In this document: in pieces, positions 53,606 through 61,824 of the stretch
How the letters are laid out: each line of letters begins with the position of its first letter
Position numbering within the stretch: the stretch's first letter is position 1
Origin: Tenacibaculum sp. AHE14PA
GTDB taxonomy: Bacteria; Bacteroidota; Bacteroidia; Flavobacteriales; Flavobacteriaceae
DNA: 64,000 nucleotides
Assembly (NCBI RefSeq): GCF_019278465.1
Contig: NZ_CP058983.1
Span: forward strand, 124,001 to 188,000
Direction of reading: 5' to 3'
The notes under the pieces: generated by a model
What the model was told of the DNA's origin: nothing
What the model saw: the letters and a program-made list of their open reading frames with translations, nothing else
The model's database searches: none
Program-made: the position numbers and the translations under genes

Positions 53606-55351
53606 TTAGTTTTTTAATGGTTTTGCAAAAATTACAATCACTTCTTGTCCTTGAATTAATTCTGATTCTGCTCCTGGTATTTGTTTAATTGCTTGTCCTT
53701 CTATAAAATTTGGATTATCAGTTGGCTGGTAAATAACGTCTAATTTTAATCCGTAATTTGTAATGATTTTTCTAGCAGCTGTTTCTGTAAGACCAATAAT
53801 ATTTGGAACATTATTTTGATATTTTACACTTGTTGTATTCGGAACAACATCAATACTAATATTGCTAATTGCAGCGGCATTTATATCTTTAGCAGATTCA
53901 AAATCAACCAAACCAAATAATGTTCCTTCTGGACCTTTTTCTATAGTAGCCTTTAAGTTTAAAGAAATGTTTGCCATTTTAAATCTGGACGTATCCATTT
54001 CCGCATCCGCTACAGCAATGTCATTTATAATACTACTATATACTTTTTTAGCATCTAATTTATTCGGGTTTTCAGCATCAACAAAACTTTGTATTTCTGT
54101 TACTTTAGTTTGTAGTTTTGTGATTTCACTTTCTTTTACGGAAGTGTTTTGAGCAAGTGCGACAATTTCACTGTTTTTTTCAGAAACAATTTGTTGTGAT
54201 GTTTTTACTTTTTCAACTAAATCATCAATAGAATTTTGCTGTGTTTGTAAGGCGTTTTTTGTTTTTTCAACTTCAAAAATAATTGCTTTATTTTCTTGTT
54301 CAAGTTTGTTTTTTGTTTGTTGTAAATTTTTAACTTCGTTTGTTTTTTCTAATAAAAACTCTTTAAGTTTATTAATTTCAATAGAGTCATTTTTTAATTT
54401 AGATAACGCTTCTTTAAGAAGGTTTATTTCTTGATTTTTCTCTTCTAAATACTGCTGAAGAACAATTGTTTTTTCTTCATATTCCGTTACTGATTTTTTT
54501 AATTCTGCAATACGAACAGTTAATTCATCATTTATTATTGAAGAAGATTTTAAAATTTCTAATTGTTCTTGTAAAATTGAAACCTGTTCGTCTTGCTTGT
54601 TTAGTTTTTCTAATAATTGTTCAATTTCATTGGTTTTATCTTCCAATTTTTTTAAAAGTTGGTTAAATTCTTCTGAATTATCATCTTTAGAAGAGTAATT
54701 CAACTGTTCTTTTAAATTAGTAATTTCATTAAGACTATTTTCTAAAGATTGTTTTAATAAAGCTTCTGTTTCTTCATGTTCATTTAAATGCGCATTAAAT
54801 TCTTTAAGTTGAATACTAAATTTTTCATTGATTTTTTTAAAATTAATTTCTTGTAGCTTGGTTAATGAAGTAAGGCTTTTATTTTCTTCTTGTAACTTAA
54901 AAAACTCTTTTTGAAAATGATGTAAGTAAATAGGAGAAGCGATAATAGTACTCGCACCTCTTTTAGTGATTAAAGAATCATCCAAAAGCCATAATTTATT
55001 AAAGTCAATTACTATTTCTAAATTTTCTTCATCAAAAAATAAAGATGGTGCTTCTGAAAGAATTAGTGTTTCTTGCTCATTAGATTTTACAATTCTAAAC
55101 ATAGGTAAACTACCTTCACTCATACAATCACGTACAAGTCGGGTAATAACTTCTTCTTTAGCAAGTCTTACTGGAATTTCATAAGCATGCGATAGTAGTC
55201 CTTTTTTGGTTTCAATTCCCATCACAAGTTTTTCCCATTTTCTGTTTTTAATATCTAAAAATTCAATATCTATTGAATAGGATTTTAAAGAGGTATTATT
55301 AGCAGCTAATAAGTCACATTTAAAAAGTAAAGAGCGGTATTTAGTAGCCAT
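53606..55351 (-). CDS. Coiled-coil paralogue G with C-terminal PASTA domain
   Basis: A 581-residue protein in three parts. Residues 1-150 are a beta-rich N-terminal domain (including DDSLITKRGASTIIASP). About 155-410 is an uninterrupted coiled coil rich in E, K, L and N. About 430-500 is a compact version of the operon's shared core (NDIAVADAEMDTSRF, MANISLNLKATIEKG, AISNISIDVVPNT). The last 70 residues are a good PASTA domain (NVPNIIGLTETAARKIITNY, IKQIPGAESELIQGQ). It has no signal peptide or membrane segment. The coiled coil would make it long and rod-like, suitable as a spacer between a base and a PASTA tip. Confidence 0.8.
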   Translation of the reverse strand: MATKYRSLLFKCDLLAANNTSLKSYSIDIEFLDIKNRKWEKLVMGIETKKGLLSHAYEIPVRLAKEEVITRLVRDCMSEGSLPMFRIVKSNEQETLILSEAPSLFFDEENLEIVIDFNKLWLLDDSLITKRGASTIIASPIYLHHFQKEFFKLQEENKSLTSLTKLQEINFKKINEKFSIQLKEFNAHLNEHEETEALLKQSLENSLNEITNLKEQLNYSSKDDNSEEFNQLLKKLEDKTNEIEQLLEKLNKQDEQVSILQEQLEILKSSSIINDELTVRIAELKKSVTEYEEKTIVLQQYLEEKNQEINLLKEALSKLKNDSIEINKLKEFLLEKTNEVKNLQQTKNKLEQENKAIIFEVEKTKNALQTQQNSIDDLVEKVKTSQQIVSEKNSEIVALAQNTSVKESEITKLQTKVTEIQSFVDAENPNKLDAKKVYSSIINDIAVADAEMDTSRFKMANISLNLKATIEKGPEGTLFGLVDFESAKDINAAAISNISIDVVPNTTSVKYQNNVPNIIGLTETAARKIITNYGLKLDVIYQPTDNPNFIEGQAIKQIPGAESELIQGQEVIVIFAKPLKN

Positions 55352-55353
55352 AA

Positions 55354-56061
55354 TTAGTGTTTTTGAATTGAAATTTTAGTAAAAACTGTACCTATATTGA
55401 TATCTATTTGTATGGTGTTTTTAGCATCATAATCTGTAGTATCTATTTGAATTGTATTTATTGCAAGTCCGTTAACATCGGTAGTAACCTCTCCTTGTTT
55501 TACAAAGTTGGTATTGTGGTTTAAAACACTGTTTGTATTTAATAAAATAGTTTTATCTCTATTATAATTAAACTCTACTAAAGCACCTGGAATTTTTTCA
55601 CCAGCAGAATTAAAAACAGCCACTTCAATATCATAAATATTTGAAATATTGGTTTGTTTAGGAATTGCCTCAATAATTAATTGAGGTAAACCGTCATTAG
55701 GCATAACGGCTACAAAACGACCAGAAATACTACTTGTTATTTTATCAGTTTCAGCTGTGCTACTTGTTTTACTTACCGGACGATACGTCATCATTGGAGC
55801 AGGAGAGTATGGCATTTCTGCCATTGCATATTTTCCATAACCACTACTTTGGTCGTAAGTTCCGCCTGTTGTTGAAGAAGTCTCTAATTCGGTTTCTACT
55901 TGTAAGGTGAAATCTAAATAAGGTAAGGTATATAATGTATTAGGACGACCATATTCATCATAAGGAGCAGCATTACGAAGTTGATGTTGCGCTTCATTTA
56001 AACTCTCTGATATTCCGAGTAATATTTCTTTTAAGGTGATGGATGTGTTTTGTGTGCTCAT
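55354..56061 (-). CDS. Paralogue F with Ig-like C-terminal domain
   Basis: A 235-residue protein. The N-terminal helix LGISESLNEAQHQLRN (15-30) is a reduced form of the common motif; FVAVMPNDGLPQLIIEAIPK takes the place of the terminal VPPP strand. Residues about 138-235 resemble a bacterial Ig-like (Big_1/invasin) domain (YDIEVAVFNSAGEKIPGALV, TTDVNGLAINTIQID). No export signal. It sits 12 bp after the Lys-rich gene and 2 bp before gene G. Confidence 0.75.
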   Translation of the reverse strand: MSTQNTSITLKEILLGISESLNEAQHQLRNAAPYDEYGRPNTLYTLPYLDFTLQVETELETSSTTGGTYDQSSGYGKYAMAEMPYSPAPMMTYRPVSKTSSTAETDKITSSISGRFVAVMPNDGLPQLIIEAIPKQTNISNIYDIEVAVFNSAGEKIPGALVEFNYNRDKTILLNTNSVLNHNTNFVKQGEVTTDVNGLAINTIQIDTTDYDAKNTIQIDINIGTVFTKISIQKH

Positions 56062-56073
56062 TTGGTATGTAAA

Positions 56074-57477
56074 TTATAATGAAAATGGATCTTTTTTTGA
56101 TGCTGATTTCTTTTTAGTAGGAAGTTCATCTGCAAATTCTTTGATTTTTTTTGCAGCAGAAAAAATTTCTGAGACATTGATAGTATCAAAGCCTTTAGAT
56201 TCTTTTTCTTCCTTTTTTGTGAAAATTTTATCTAAAGAATTTAAAGTCATTAAAACATCTTGTTTCTTTTCAGGTTTTTTTAATTGATTTGTTTTAGTAA
56301 GTAAGTTGTCAACGGTTTTAACTGTTTTGTTTGTTTTTTCTAAATGTTTTTTCGTGTTGTTGTAAAAGTTGTTTACTTTATTTAAGTTTTCACTCAAAGC
56401 ATTTGTGTCTTTGATATCACTTTTTATTGTTGGTAACGTGTTTTTAAATCCGTTTTCTTTTTGTTGCGCTATAGTTTTAATAAATGCTGTTCTTTTTGAA
56501 TCTATTTTATTAAAAGTAACTTGTGTCTTTTTAGCAGTTTTAATAATTTTACTAGCTGTTTCAGTGATGGTAGAAAAAGTTTTATTTTCTAAAACATCTT
56601 TTTTATTACCAGTTGTTTTTTCTTTTTTATCAAGAGTATCAGAAAGCAAACTACTTATTTTATGTAAGCCTTGAGAAGCATCATGAGTTATAGTAATTAC
56701 TTTTTTAATTGTTTTAGAGGCAGTATCTATTGTGTTCGTTGTTTTTTTTATTCCTTCGGATACTTTTGTTTTTCTTTTGTTAATTTGAACAAGCTCATCA
56801 GAGAATTTTGTGATGTTTTTATCTACTTCTTTACTTATTTTAGAAGTAGTATTTAATATGTTGTTTATTTTTTTTAACTCTTTTGACGTTTTTGTTTTCT
56901 TGCTGTTTATTTGTAAAAATTTTTCAGGAAGTGTCGTTATATTTTTAGCTATTTTTTTTGCTTTTTCAAAATTTTTAAGAACAGTTTTGGGTTGTTGTTT
57001 TTTGATAAACTGTTTTTCTATATTTTTCTTTTTAGGAAGTAAACTAGGAATTTTATTTTGTGTTTTTCTAGTAGTATCTACACTAAAAAAGTTTTTCCCT
57101 TTTTTATTCCAATTGATGTTTTCTTGAGTGCTACTTTTTCTTTTTTTAAGAAGTTTATTTTTCTTTTCTTCTTCTTTTTTAGCGTCTTTTCTTTTTTGAT
57201 AAACAGATTTTATCTCACTATCATATTGTTTCTTGGAAGAAGAATGCTCTGCTGTTTTACCAGTAAGAGCATTCATATTTTGTTCTAGTTCTTTTTGCTC
57301 CTCTAATAAGCTTTTTAAATTAATATTAGATGCAGCAATATCGTCTAATGATTGTTCATCATTAGTAACATTAGGTTGTATTAAATCAGATAGAGAGAAG
57401 TCTTCGTTTTCTTCTTCCTTTACTTGTTTTTTAGTAGTAACCTCTTGTTTTAAAAGCTGTTTCCAATGTTTAGCCAT
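56074..57477 (-). CDS. Lys-rich, helical repeat protein (E)
   Basis: A 467-residue protein of very biased composition (Lys, Thr, Asn, Ile, Ser). Imperfect repeats are visible, such as KFLQINSKKTKTSKELKKIN versus ELVQINKRKTKVSEGIKKTT, and later TASKTIKKV, TASKIIKTAKK. Nearly all of it appears helical, with charged heptad-like periodicity and no membrane segment, signal or known domain. It does not carry the three common motifs of its neighbours. It could be a flexible tether or length-determining rod in the assembly. Function unknown. Confidence 0.75.
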   Translation of the reverse strand: MAKHWKQLLKQEVTTKKQVKEEENEDFSLSDLIQPNVTNDEQSLDDIAASNINLKSLLEEQKELEQNMNALTGKTAEHSSSKKQYDSEIKSVYQKRKDAKKEEEKKNKLLKKRKSSTQENINWNKKGKNFFSVDTTRKTQNKIPSLLPKKKNIEKQFIKKQQPKTVLKNFEKAKKIAKNITTLPEKFLQINSKKTKTSKELKKINNILNTTSKISKEVDKNITKFSDELVQINKRKTKVSEGIKKTTNTIDTASKTIKKVITITHDASQGLHKISSLLSDTLDKKEKTTGNKKDVLENKTFSTITETASKIIKTAKKTQVTFNKIDSKRTAFIKTIAQQKENGFKNTLPTIKSDIKDTNALSENLNKVNNFYNNTKKHLEKTNKTVKTVDNLLTKTNQLKKPEKKQDVLMTLNSLDKIFTKKEEKESKGFDTINVSEIFSAAKKIKEFADELPTKKKSASKKDPFSL

Positions 57478-57491
57478 TTTAAGGAGTTTTT

Positions 57492-57971
57492 TTAAATTAA
57501 ATCATTTCTTTTGTCTTCTAGTTCAGCTGCTATCATCGCACGTAAACGTTGTTCAAATACAGGCGGATTTGGTACAGCTACTAGCTTTGTTCGTAGCATG
57601 GAACTACCTTCTGCTGAGTATTGATATTTTTGTGAATAACTAGCAGAAACAGAAGCACTCACTGCAACAAAACCAACACTAGCACCAGCACTTACAGAAA
57701 CTGAAGCACCAAACTCTTTGGTTTGACTCATAGAAACAGACATTTTCATCTCTAGAACAGTATCTACATATTGATAAAATGTAGGTGTAAAACCAAGGGA
57801 AAGCAAACTATATTCTTCGCCTCCCATATCCACTTTTGTATCTACCAACTCTTTCGCCAACTCCATAGATACTTTATCTAAGGCGCGTTGTGCTTGAGCG
57901 ATTCCGACACCAAGTGTTTTTACCATTTCTGGTAAAGGTGCATTTAAAATTTCTCTAGTAATACTTCCCAT
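57492..57971 (-). CDS. Minimal paralogue D
   Basis: A 159-residue protein showing the smallest complete form of the family. APLPEMVKTLGVGIAQAQRA (11-30) with LDKVS, LLSLGFTPTFYQY (56-68), an Ala/Ser/Val-rich beta stretch (80-111) and YSQKYQYSAEGSSMLRTKLV with PNPP (112-137), then a charged helix. No signal peptide or membrane segment. Clean pattern of amphipathic strands suggests a soluble beta domain preceded by a helix. It is the best template for searching the family. Confidence 0.8.
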   Translation of the reverse strand: MGSITREILNAPLPEMVKTLGVGIAQAQRALDKVSMELAKELVDTKVDMGGEEYSLLSLGFTPTFYQYVDTVLEMKMSVSMSQTKEFGASVSVSAGASVGFVAVSASVSASYSQKYQYSAEGSSMLRTKLVAVPNPPVFEQRLRAMIAAELEDKRNDLI

Positions 57972-57988
57972 TTTAATGTGGTATTAAT

Positions 57989-58930
57989 TTAAGATTCAGC
58001 TTCTTGTCGCGCAATTTCCATTTGTTGTTGGATACGTTCTTCTAAAATTGCTGGTGGTGGAATAGGAACTAATTTTGTTTGCAGTATGCTAGAACCTTCT
58101 GCTGAATAACTATATTTTTGAGAAAAACCAGCATTTACCTGTGTAGTTGTTACTGTTTTATTTGCTTTTAATCCTTTACGCCAACTAAAACCGATACTTC
58201 TATCTTTACTTTCTGATTTACTATCAACCGAAAAAGAAGAAGATCCTTCTCTGGTAAATTTGATAGAAATACTAACACGTATCATCGTATCTACAAACTG
58301 ATAAAATGTAGGAGAAAATCCTAATTCTAACATAGATAAACGTTGTGGTAACATTACTTCACGTGTACCTAAACCTGGTTTAACCATTTTTCTACCAGGA
58401 ACTGGTGTTGGAGGAGCAGTTGAAGTCGCTGGTACACCGTCTAATAAAGTATATACCTCGCCAATATACTTATACCATTTAATAGAATTAATATTGGTTT
58501 GATCTCTATAATATACTTCTGTGTTTCTTTGGTCATCAGGCGTAAATATTACGGTTTTATCGGATACAGCAGGAAGCTTATTTACATCTACAACTTCTTT
58601 GTCGTAACCAGCTTCGGTGTCATTACCAAGTTTAGCATCGATAGCTGCTCTATATGCTTGGTCAGTATTAGAGTTATACAATTCTACAGCATCTCTTAAT
58701 TGTACCTTTTCTTTACCAAAGAATACACGACTATCTTTAAAATTTATAAATTCTTCTCCATTCAATTCTTCTTTTACAGCTTTAAGTCCGCCCATCATTT
58801 CAGCAACCTCAATAGAGTTAGAGTCTAATGCCATTTGTGCTTCGGCTATAGAAAAAGCCATTTGTCGAATCATGTCGCCCATCGGAACGTCCAATAATTC
58901 TTGTCCTATACTAGGATTTTTTCTAAACAT
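57989..58930 (-). CDS. Paralogue C with internal insertion
   Basis: A 313-residue protein with the shared motifs FSIAEAQMALDSNS (26-39), MLELGFSPTFYQF (200-212) and FSQKYSYSAEGSSILQTKLV then PIPPP (269-293). Between the first and second motif lies an extra region of about 145 residues (50-195) that is not present in B or D. It includes a Pro-rich TAPPTPVPGR. It ends with a Gln/Glu-rich helix. No export signal. Close relative of D in motif 3. Confidence 0.8.
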   Translation of the reverse strand: MFRKNPSIGQELLDVPMGDMIRQMAFSIAEAQMALDSNSIEVAEMMGGLKAVKEELNGEEFINFKDSRVFFGKEKVQLRDAVELYNSNTDQAYRAAIDAKLGNDTEAGYDKEVVDVNKLPAVSDKTVIFTPDDQRNTEVYYRDQTNINSIKWYKYIGEVYTLLDGVPATSTAPPTPVPGRKMVKPGLGTREVMLPQRLSMLELGFSPTFYQFVDTMIRVSISIKFTREGSSSFSVDSKSESKDRSIGFSWRKGLKANKTVTTTQVNAGFSQKYSYSAEGSSILQTKLVPIPPPAILEERIQQQMEIARQEAES

Positions 58931-58935
58931 ATTTT

Positions 58936-59472
58936 TTATTTGTCTTTTGTTATTGTTGATTTTAAAAATTCATAATAAATATCTGGTGCAGGTAGTGATA
59001 CAATTTTTGCAGCTATAGATGAAGATGCTTCTACAGAAACAGAAAATTTACGTGCATAATGAGCAGAAATAGCAATACCAAACATTTGGGTTTCTGTATT
59101 ATCATTATTCGCACTAAAATTATTATTAGCATTACTAGCACTTCCACTTGTTGCATTATTTGAACTAGAGCTGTTCCCATAATTTAAACTTAATGAACCG
59201 CCATAACTTTCAGATTCTGCAACAGAAAACTCCATTTTTACTTCAAAAGAAGCTTCTGTAAAAGCATAAAAAGTAGGAGCAAACCCAAGGCTAATTAAAT
59301 TATAATCTTCATCACCTACAGCTATTTTAATCGTTGCCATTTCATTTGCTAAGCGAATAGAATTGGCATCTAAAGCAGCTTGTGCATTCGCAATAGAAGC
59401 GCCTAGTTTCTCTAACATAAATGGTAGAGGAGCATTGGTAATTTGTTGTATAACTTGTGGTACTGCGCTCAT
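58936..59472 (-). CDS. Paralogue B with Asn/Ser linker
   Basis: A 178-residue protein with SIANAQAALDANS (26-38), LISLGFAPTFYAF (59-71) and HYARKFSVSVEASSSIAAKI then PAP (138-163). Between motifs 2 and 3 is a low-complexity Asn/Ser/Ala segment (96-126) that looks like a surface loop. No signal peptide. Motif 3 is closest to that of protein A (YARQFGVSVEGNASVSARM). Located 5 bp from both neighbours. Confidence 0.8.
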   Translation of the reverse strand: MSAVPQVIQQITNAPLPFMLEKLGASIANAQAALDANSIRLANEMATIKIAVGDEDYNLISLGFAPTFYAFTEASFEVKMEFSVAESESYGGSLSLNYGNSSSSNNATSGSASNANNNFSANNDNTETQMFGIAISAHYARKFSVSVEASSSIAAKIVSLPAPDIYYEFLKSTITKDK

Positions 59473-59477
59473 AATTT

Positions 59478-61256
59478 CTAGCTTCCAGAAGTTGTGTTAC
59501 CAGTTAAAGATTGAATATAGTTTTCTAAACCAGTTGGTGGTGGCACAGAAATCATACGCGCAGAAACAGAAGCATTTCCTTCTACAGATACACCAAACTG
59601 ACGGGCATAACGCACATCTAAAGAACCGCTCCAAGCAGATACTTTTGGATCTTTAATACTTTTTAAGTCTGATTTTGCAAAGTATTTACTGTTAATTACT
59701 TTATGTATATTTAAAGTATCGTTATTATTAGATGTGTTTTGCGTATTTGAAGATTTATCTTCTATAGTCGTTTCTTCATTATTATTAGAAAATAACGTGT
59801 ACTCTATCTTTGCATCTTTTCTTAAAAGATAAACAACATCGCCAGAAATTTGAGAATAGAATTTTGTACTATTATCAAGTTTTGTTTTTATTTCGGATAG
59901 GCTCTTTACTGTTTCATTTAAAGAGGTATCACTGCCAGATTCGATACTAAGTTTTTTGGTAATACTAACAGTTGTTTTTGCGTGTTTTTGTAATATTCCT
60001 GAATTGGTTATAGACCAATCTGCTACAATTGCAACAGATTGCGTATTACTAAAATCGCCACCTTCTACAAAAATGTATTCGTTTCCGTTGGTATCAATAT
60101 TAATTACTGCTTTTCTATAATCAGGATTATTTTGATTATCACCAACATTCGTTTTAGCACTTAGCTCTCCTTCAGAATTAATTTCGATTATTTGAGATTC
60201 ATTAACACCTAAAGTGATTAAGTAATTCTTAATAGTGTTGGCCCTTTTTAAACCAAGATCTTCGTTAAATTTATCACCACTAACACTATCTGTATGACCA
60301 ATAATTTTAATTGTTACATCGGTATCATGAACCAGAATAAAGGCTAAAGCTCTTAATTTGTCTTTAAGTAACTCTGTATTATTAGGACTTGTTCCTTTGT
60401 TATAACTAAAATCTAACGAGTGGTGTTTTGAAAAATCAAAGTATATATTTAATTTATCGCTGTCTTTTAATCCAAATTTAAAAGTGCTGTTAGTAATAAC
60501 ATTCAAATTATCTGCGAGGTTCGATTTATCTAATAAGATAGTAGAAGCGGTATTCGTACCTTTAATTTTAATACTAACATTGGTATAGTTTTTAAATTTA
60601 AGAATACCAGTATCTTCTTTATAATAATCTAGTAAAGACAACATTCCAAACCCATTATAGTTATGCGTTTTTACCTCATTCGTACTGTCTGTACTAACAA
60701 TATCTTTTGTTTCAATTATTTTAGAATCTACACGTTGTACTTCAGAGTCAGAAGATAAGTTTTCAGCAGTTTCCTCTAATCTATCAATACTGCCTGTTTT
60801 TTTACTTGTATTTACAGTACTTTGGTTTACCTTTAGTGTATGCTCATTAGATGCTGTTGTCCAATATTTTCGGCTACTTTTAAATTCCTTGTACTTTTCT
60901 TCCTGATAATTGTTTTCAACTTCTTGAATGCTTACATCTGTATATCCTTTCTTTTTAGTAGAGTCATATTCTAAGCTAAAATCAATTTCTAGTTCTTCTT
61001 GAACTGTCATTTTTAAATTGATAGAAGCAGAAACATCTGCATATTCAAAGGCATAAAATGCAGGTTGAAACCCGAGTTCTAATAATGATTTACCACCAAC
61101 TTCTACTTCAGAAAGTCTCGTGATTTGTTTAACGGAGTTGGTGTCTAAACGCTCTTGAGCGTCTGCAATACCAAGTGCTAGCCCTGTTACAATACTTCCA
61201 ACGTCTACGTTTTGAAGTATTTTGGCGCCTTGGTCAAGTGTTTTAATGTCTGCCAT
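59478..61256 (-). CDS. Large paralogue A with inserted OmpA domain
   Basis: A 592-residue protein. The common motifs stand at its ends: GIADAQERLDTNS (29-41) and LELGFQPAFYAF (59-70), then near the C-terminus YARQFGVSVEGNASVSARMI with VPPP (about 551-576). The loop between them carries an OmpA C-terminal-like domain (about 250-405: LNIYFDFSKHHSLDFSYNKG, VTIKIIGHTDSVSGDKFNED, GLKRANTIKNYLITLGVNES, NPDYRKAVINI). OmpA-C domains bind peptidoglycan, but no signal peptide is present here. It suggests that binding modules are inserted in the same exposed loop in different paralogues. Confidence 0.8.
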   Translation of the reverse strand: MADIKTLDQGAKILQNVDVGSIVTGLALGIADAQERLDTNSVKQITRLSEVEVGGKSLLELGFQPAFYAFEYADVSASINLKMTVQEELEIDFSLEYDSTKKKGYTDVSIQEVENNYQEEKYKEFKSSRKYWTTASNEHTLKVNQSTVNTSKKTGSIDRLEETAENLSSDSEVQRVDSKIIETKDIVSTDSTNEVKTHNYNGFGMLSLLDYYKEDTGILKFKNYTNVSIKIKGTNTASTILLDKSNLADNLNVITNSTFKFGLKDSDKLNIYFDFSKHHSLDFSYNKGTSPNNTELLKDKLRALAFILVHDTDVTIKIIGHTDSVSGDKFNEDLGLKRANTIKNYLITLGVNESQIIEINSEGELSAKTNVGDNQNNPDYRKAVINIDTNGNEYIFVEGGDFSNTQSVAIVADWSITNSGILQKHAKTTVSITKKLSIESGSDTSLNETVKSLSEIKTKLDNSTKFYSQISGDVVYLLRKDAKIEYTLFSNNNEETTIEDKSSNTQNTSNNNDTLNIHKVINSKYFAKSDLKSIKDPKVSAWSGSLDVRYARQFGVSVEGNASVSARMISVPPPTGLENYIQSLTGNTTSGS

Positions 61257-61275
61257 ATTTAATTGTTTTTAATGG

Positions 61276-61821
61276 TTAAAAAGGAGAAATTCCATCTGGT
61301 AAATCCATGGCTATTTTTGGATTTACAGATTCTTTTCTCACTATAAAATAATTGTGTTTTTTCTGTAATCGGGTAACTTGATCTTTATTGATCTTATAAC
61401 CTCTTAAAATCCAGTTTAACAATTCATCAGTTATAGGATGTTTGCCTTTTCCTATTTCTTTTTGTACACTTGTTAGTAATGCTTTGGCTTCTTCTTGCTC
61501 TTCTTTAAGTATATGCTGAATGGCTTGTCGTTCGCTAACAAAAGCATTGTGTTTTTTTACCAACACATTAGTTTCTTTATCATTTAAAAAAGCTCTGTAG
61601 TTTTCGCAAAAAGAAATTACCTCGTCATACGAACCTAATTGCTCTAATGATTCCATAACACATTGGCTATAATGTTGAAAAAATAATTCACTATCTTTTT
61701 GTGTTTGAGTTAAGCGTAAAGCTTCTTTATAGTGTCGTAAAGCCTCTTTATAGTTTTTGTCTAGCGCATGCATTTTACCACGTTCAGCAATTCTGAAATG
61801 CAACATTTTTTTATTTTCCAT
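61276..61821 (-). CDS. TPR-like accessory protein of the paralogue operon
   Basis: A 181-residue helical protein. The first half fits one or two TPR units (ALDKNYKEALRHYKEALRLT; YDEVISFCENYRAFL). The second half is a helical extension with KGKHPITDELLNWILRGYKI and a conserved-looking C-terminal tail (KIAMDLPDGISPF). No export signal. As second gene in the operon it may act as a chaperone or adaptor for the structural paralogues. Confidence 0.65.
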   Translation of the reverse strand: MENKKMLHFRIAERGKMHALDKNYKEALRHYKEALRLTQTQKDSELFFQHYSQCVMESLEQLGSYDEVISFCENYRAFLNDKETNVLVKKHNAFVSERQAIQHILKEEQEEAKALLTSVQKEIGKGKHPITDELLNWILRGYKINKDQVTRLQKKHNYFIVRKESVNPKIAMDLPDGISPF

Positions 61822-61824
61822 AAT

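Noticed and set aside
56036..57643. Overlapping plus-strand frames rich in Phe, Ser and Leu
   Set aside because: They are the antisense of the Lys/Thr/Asn-rich gene; the Phe-rich translations are the expected reverse complement of A-rich codons.
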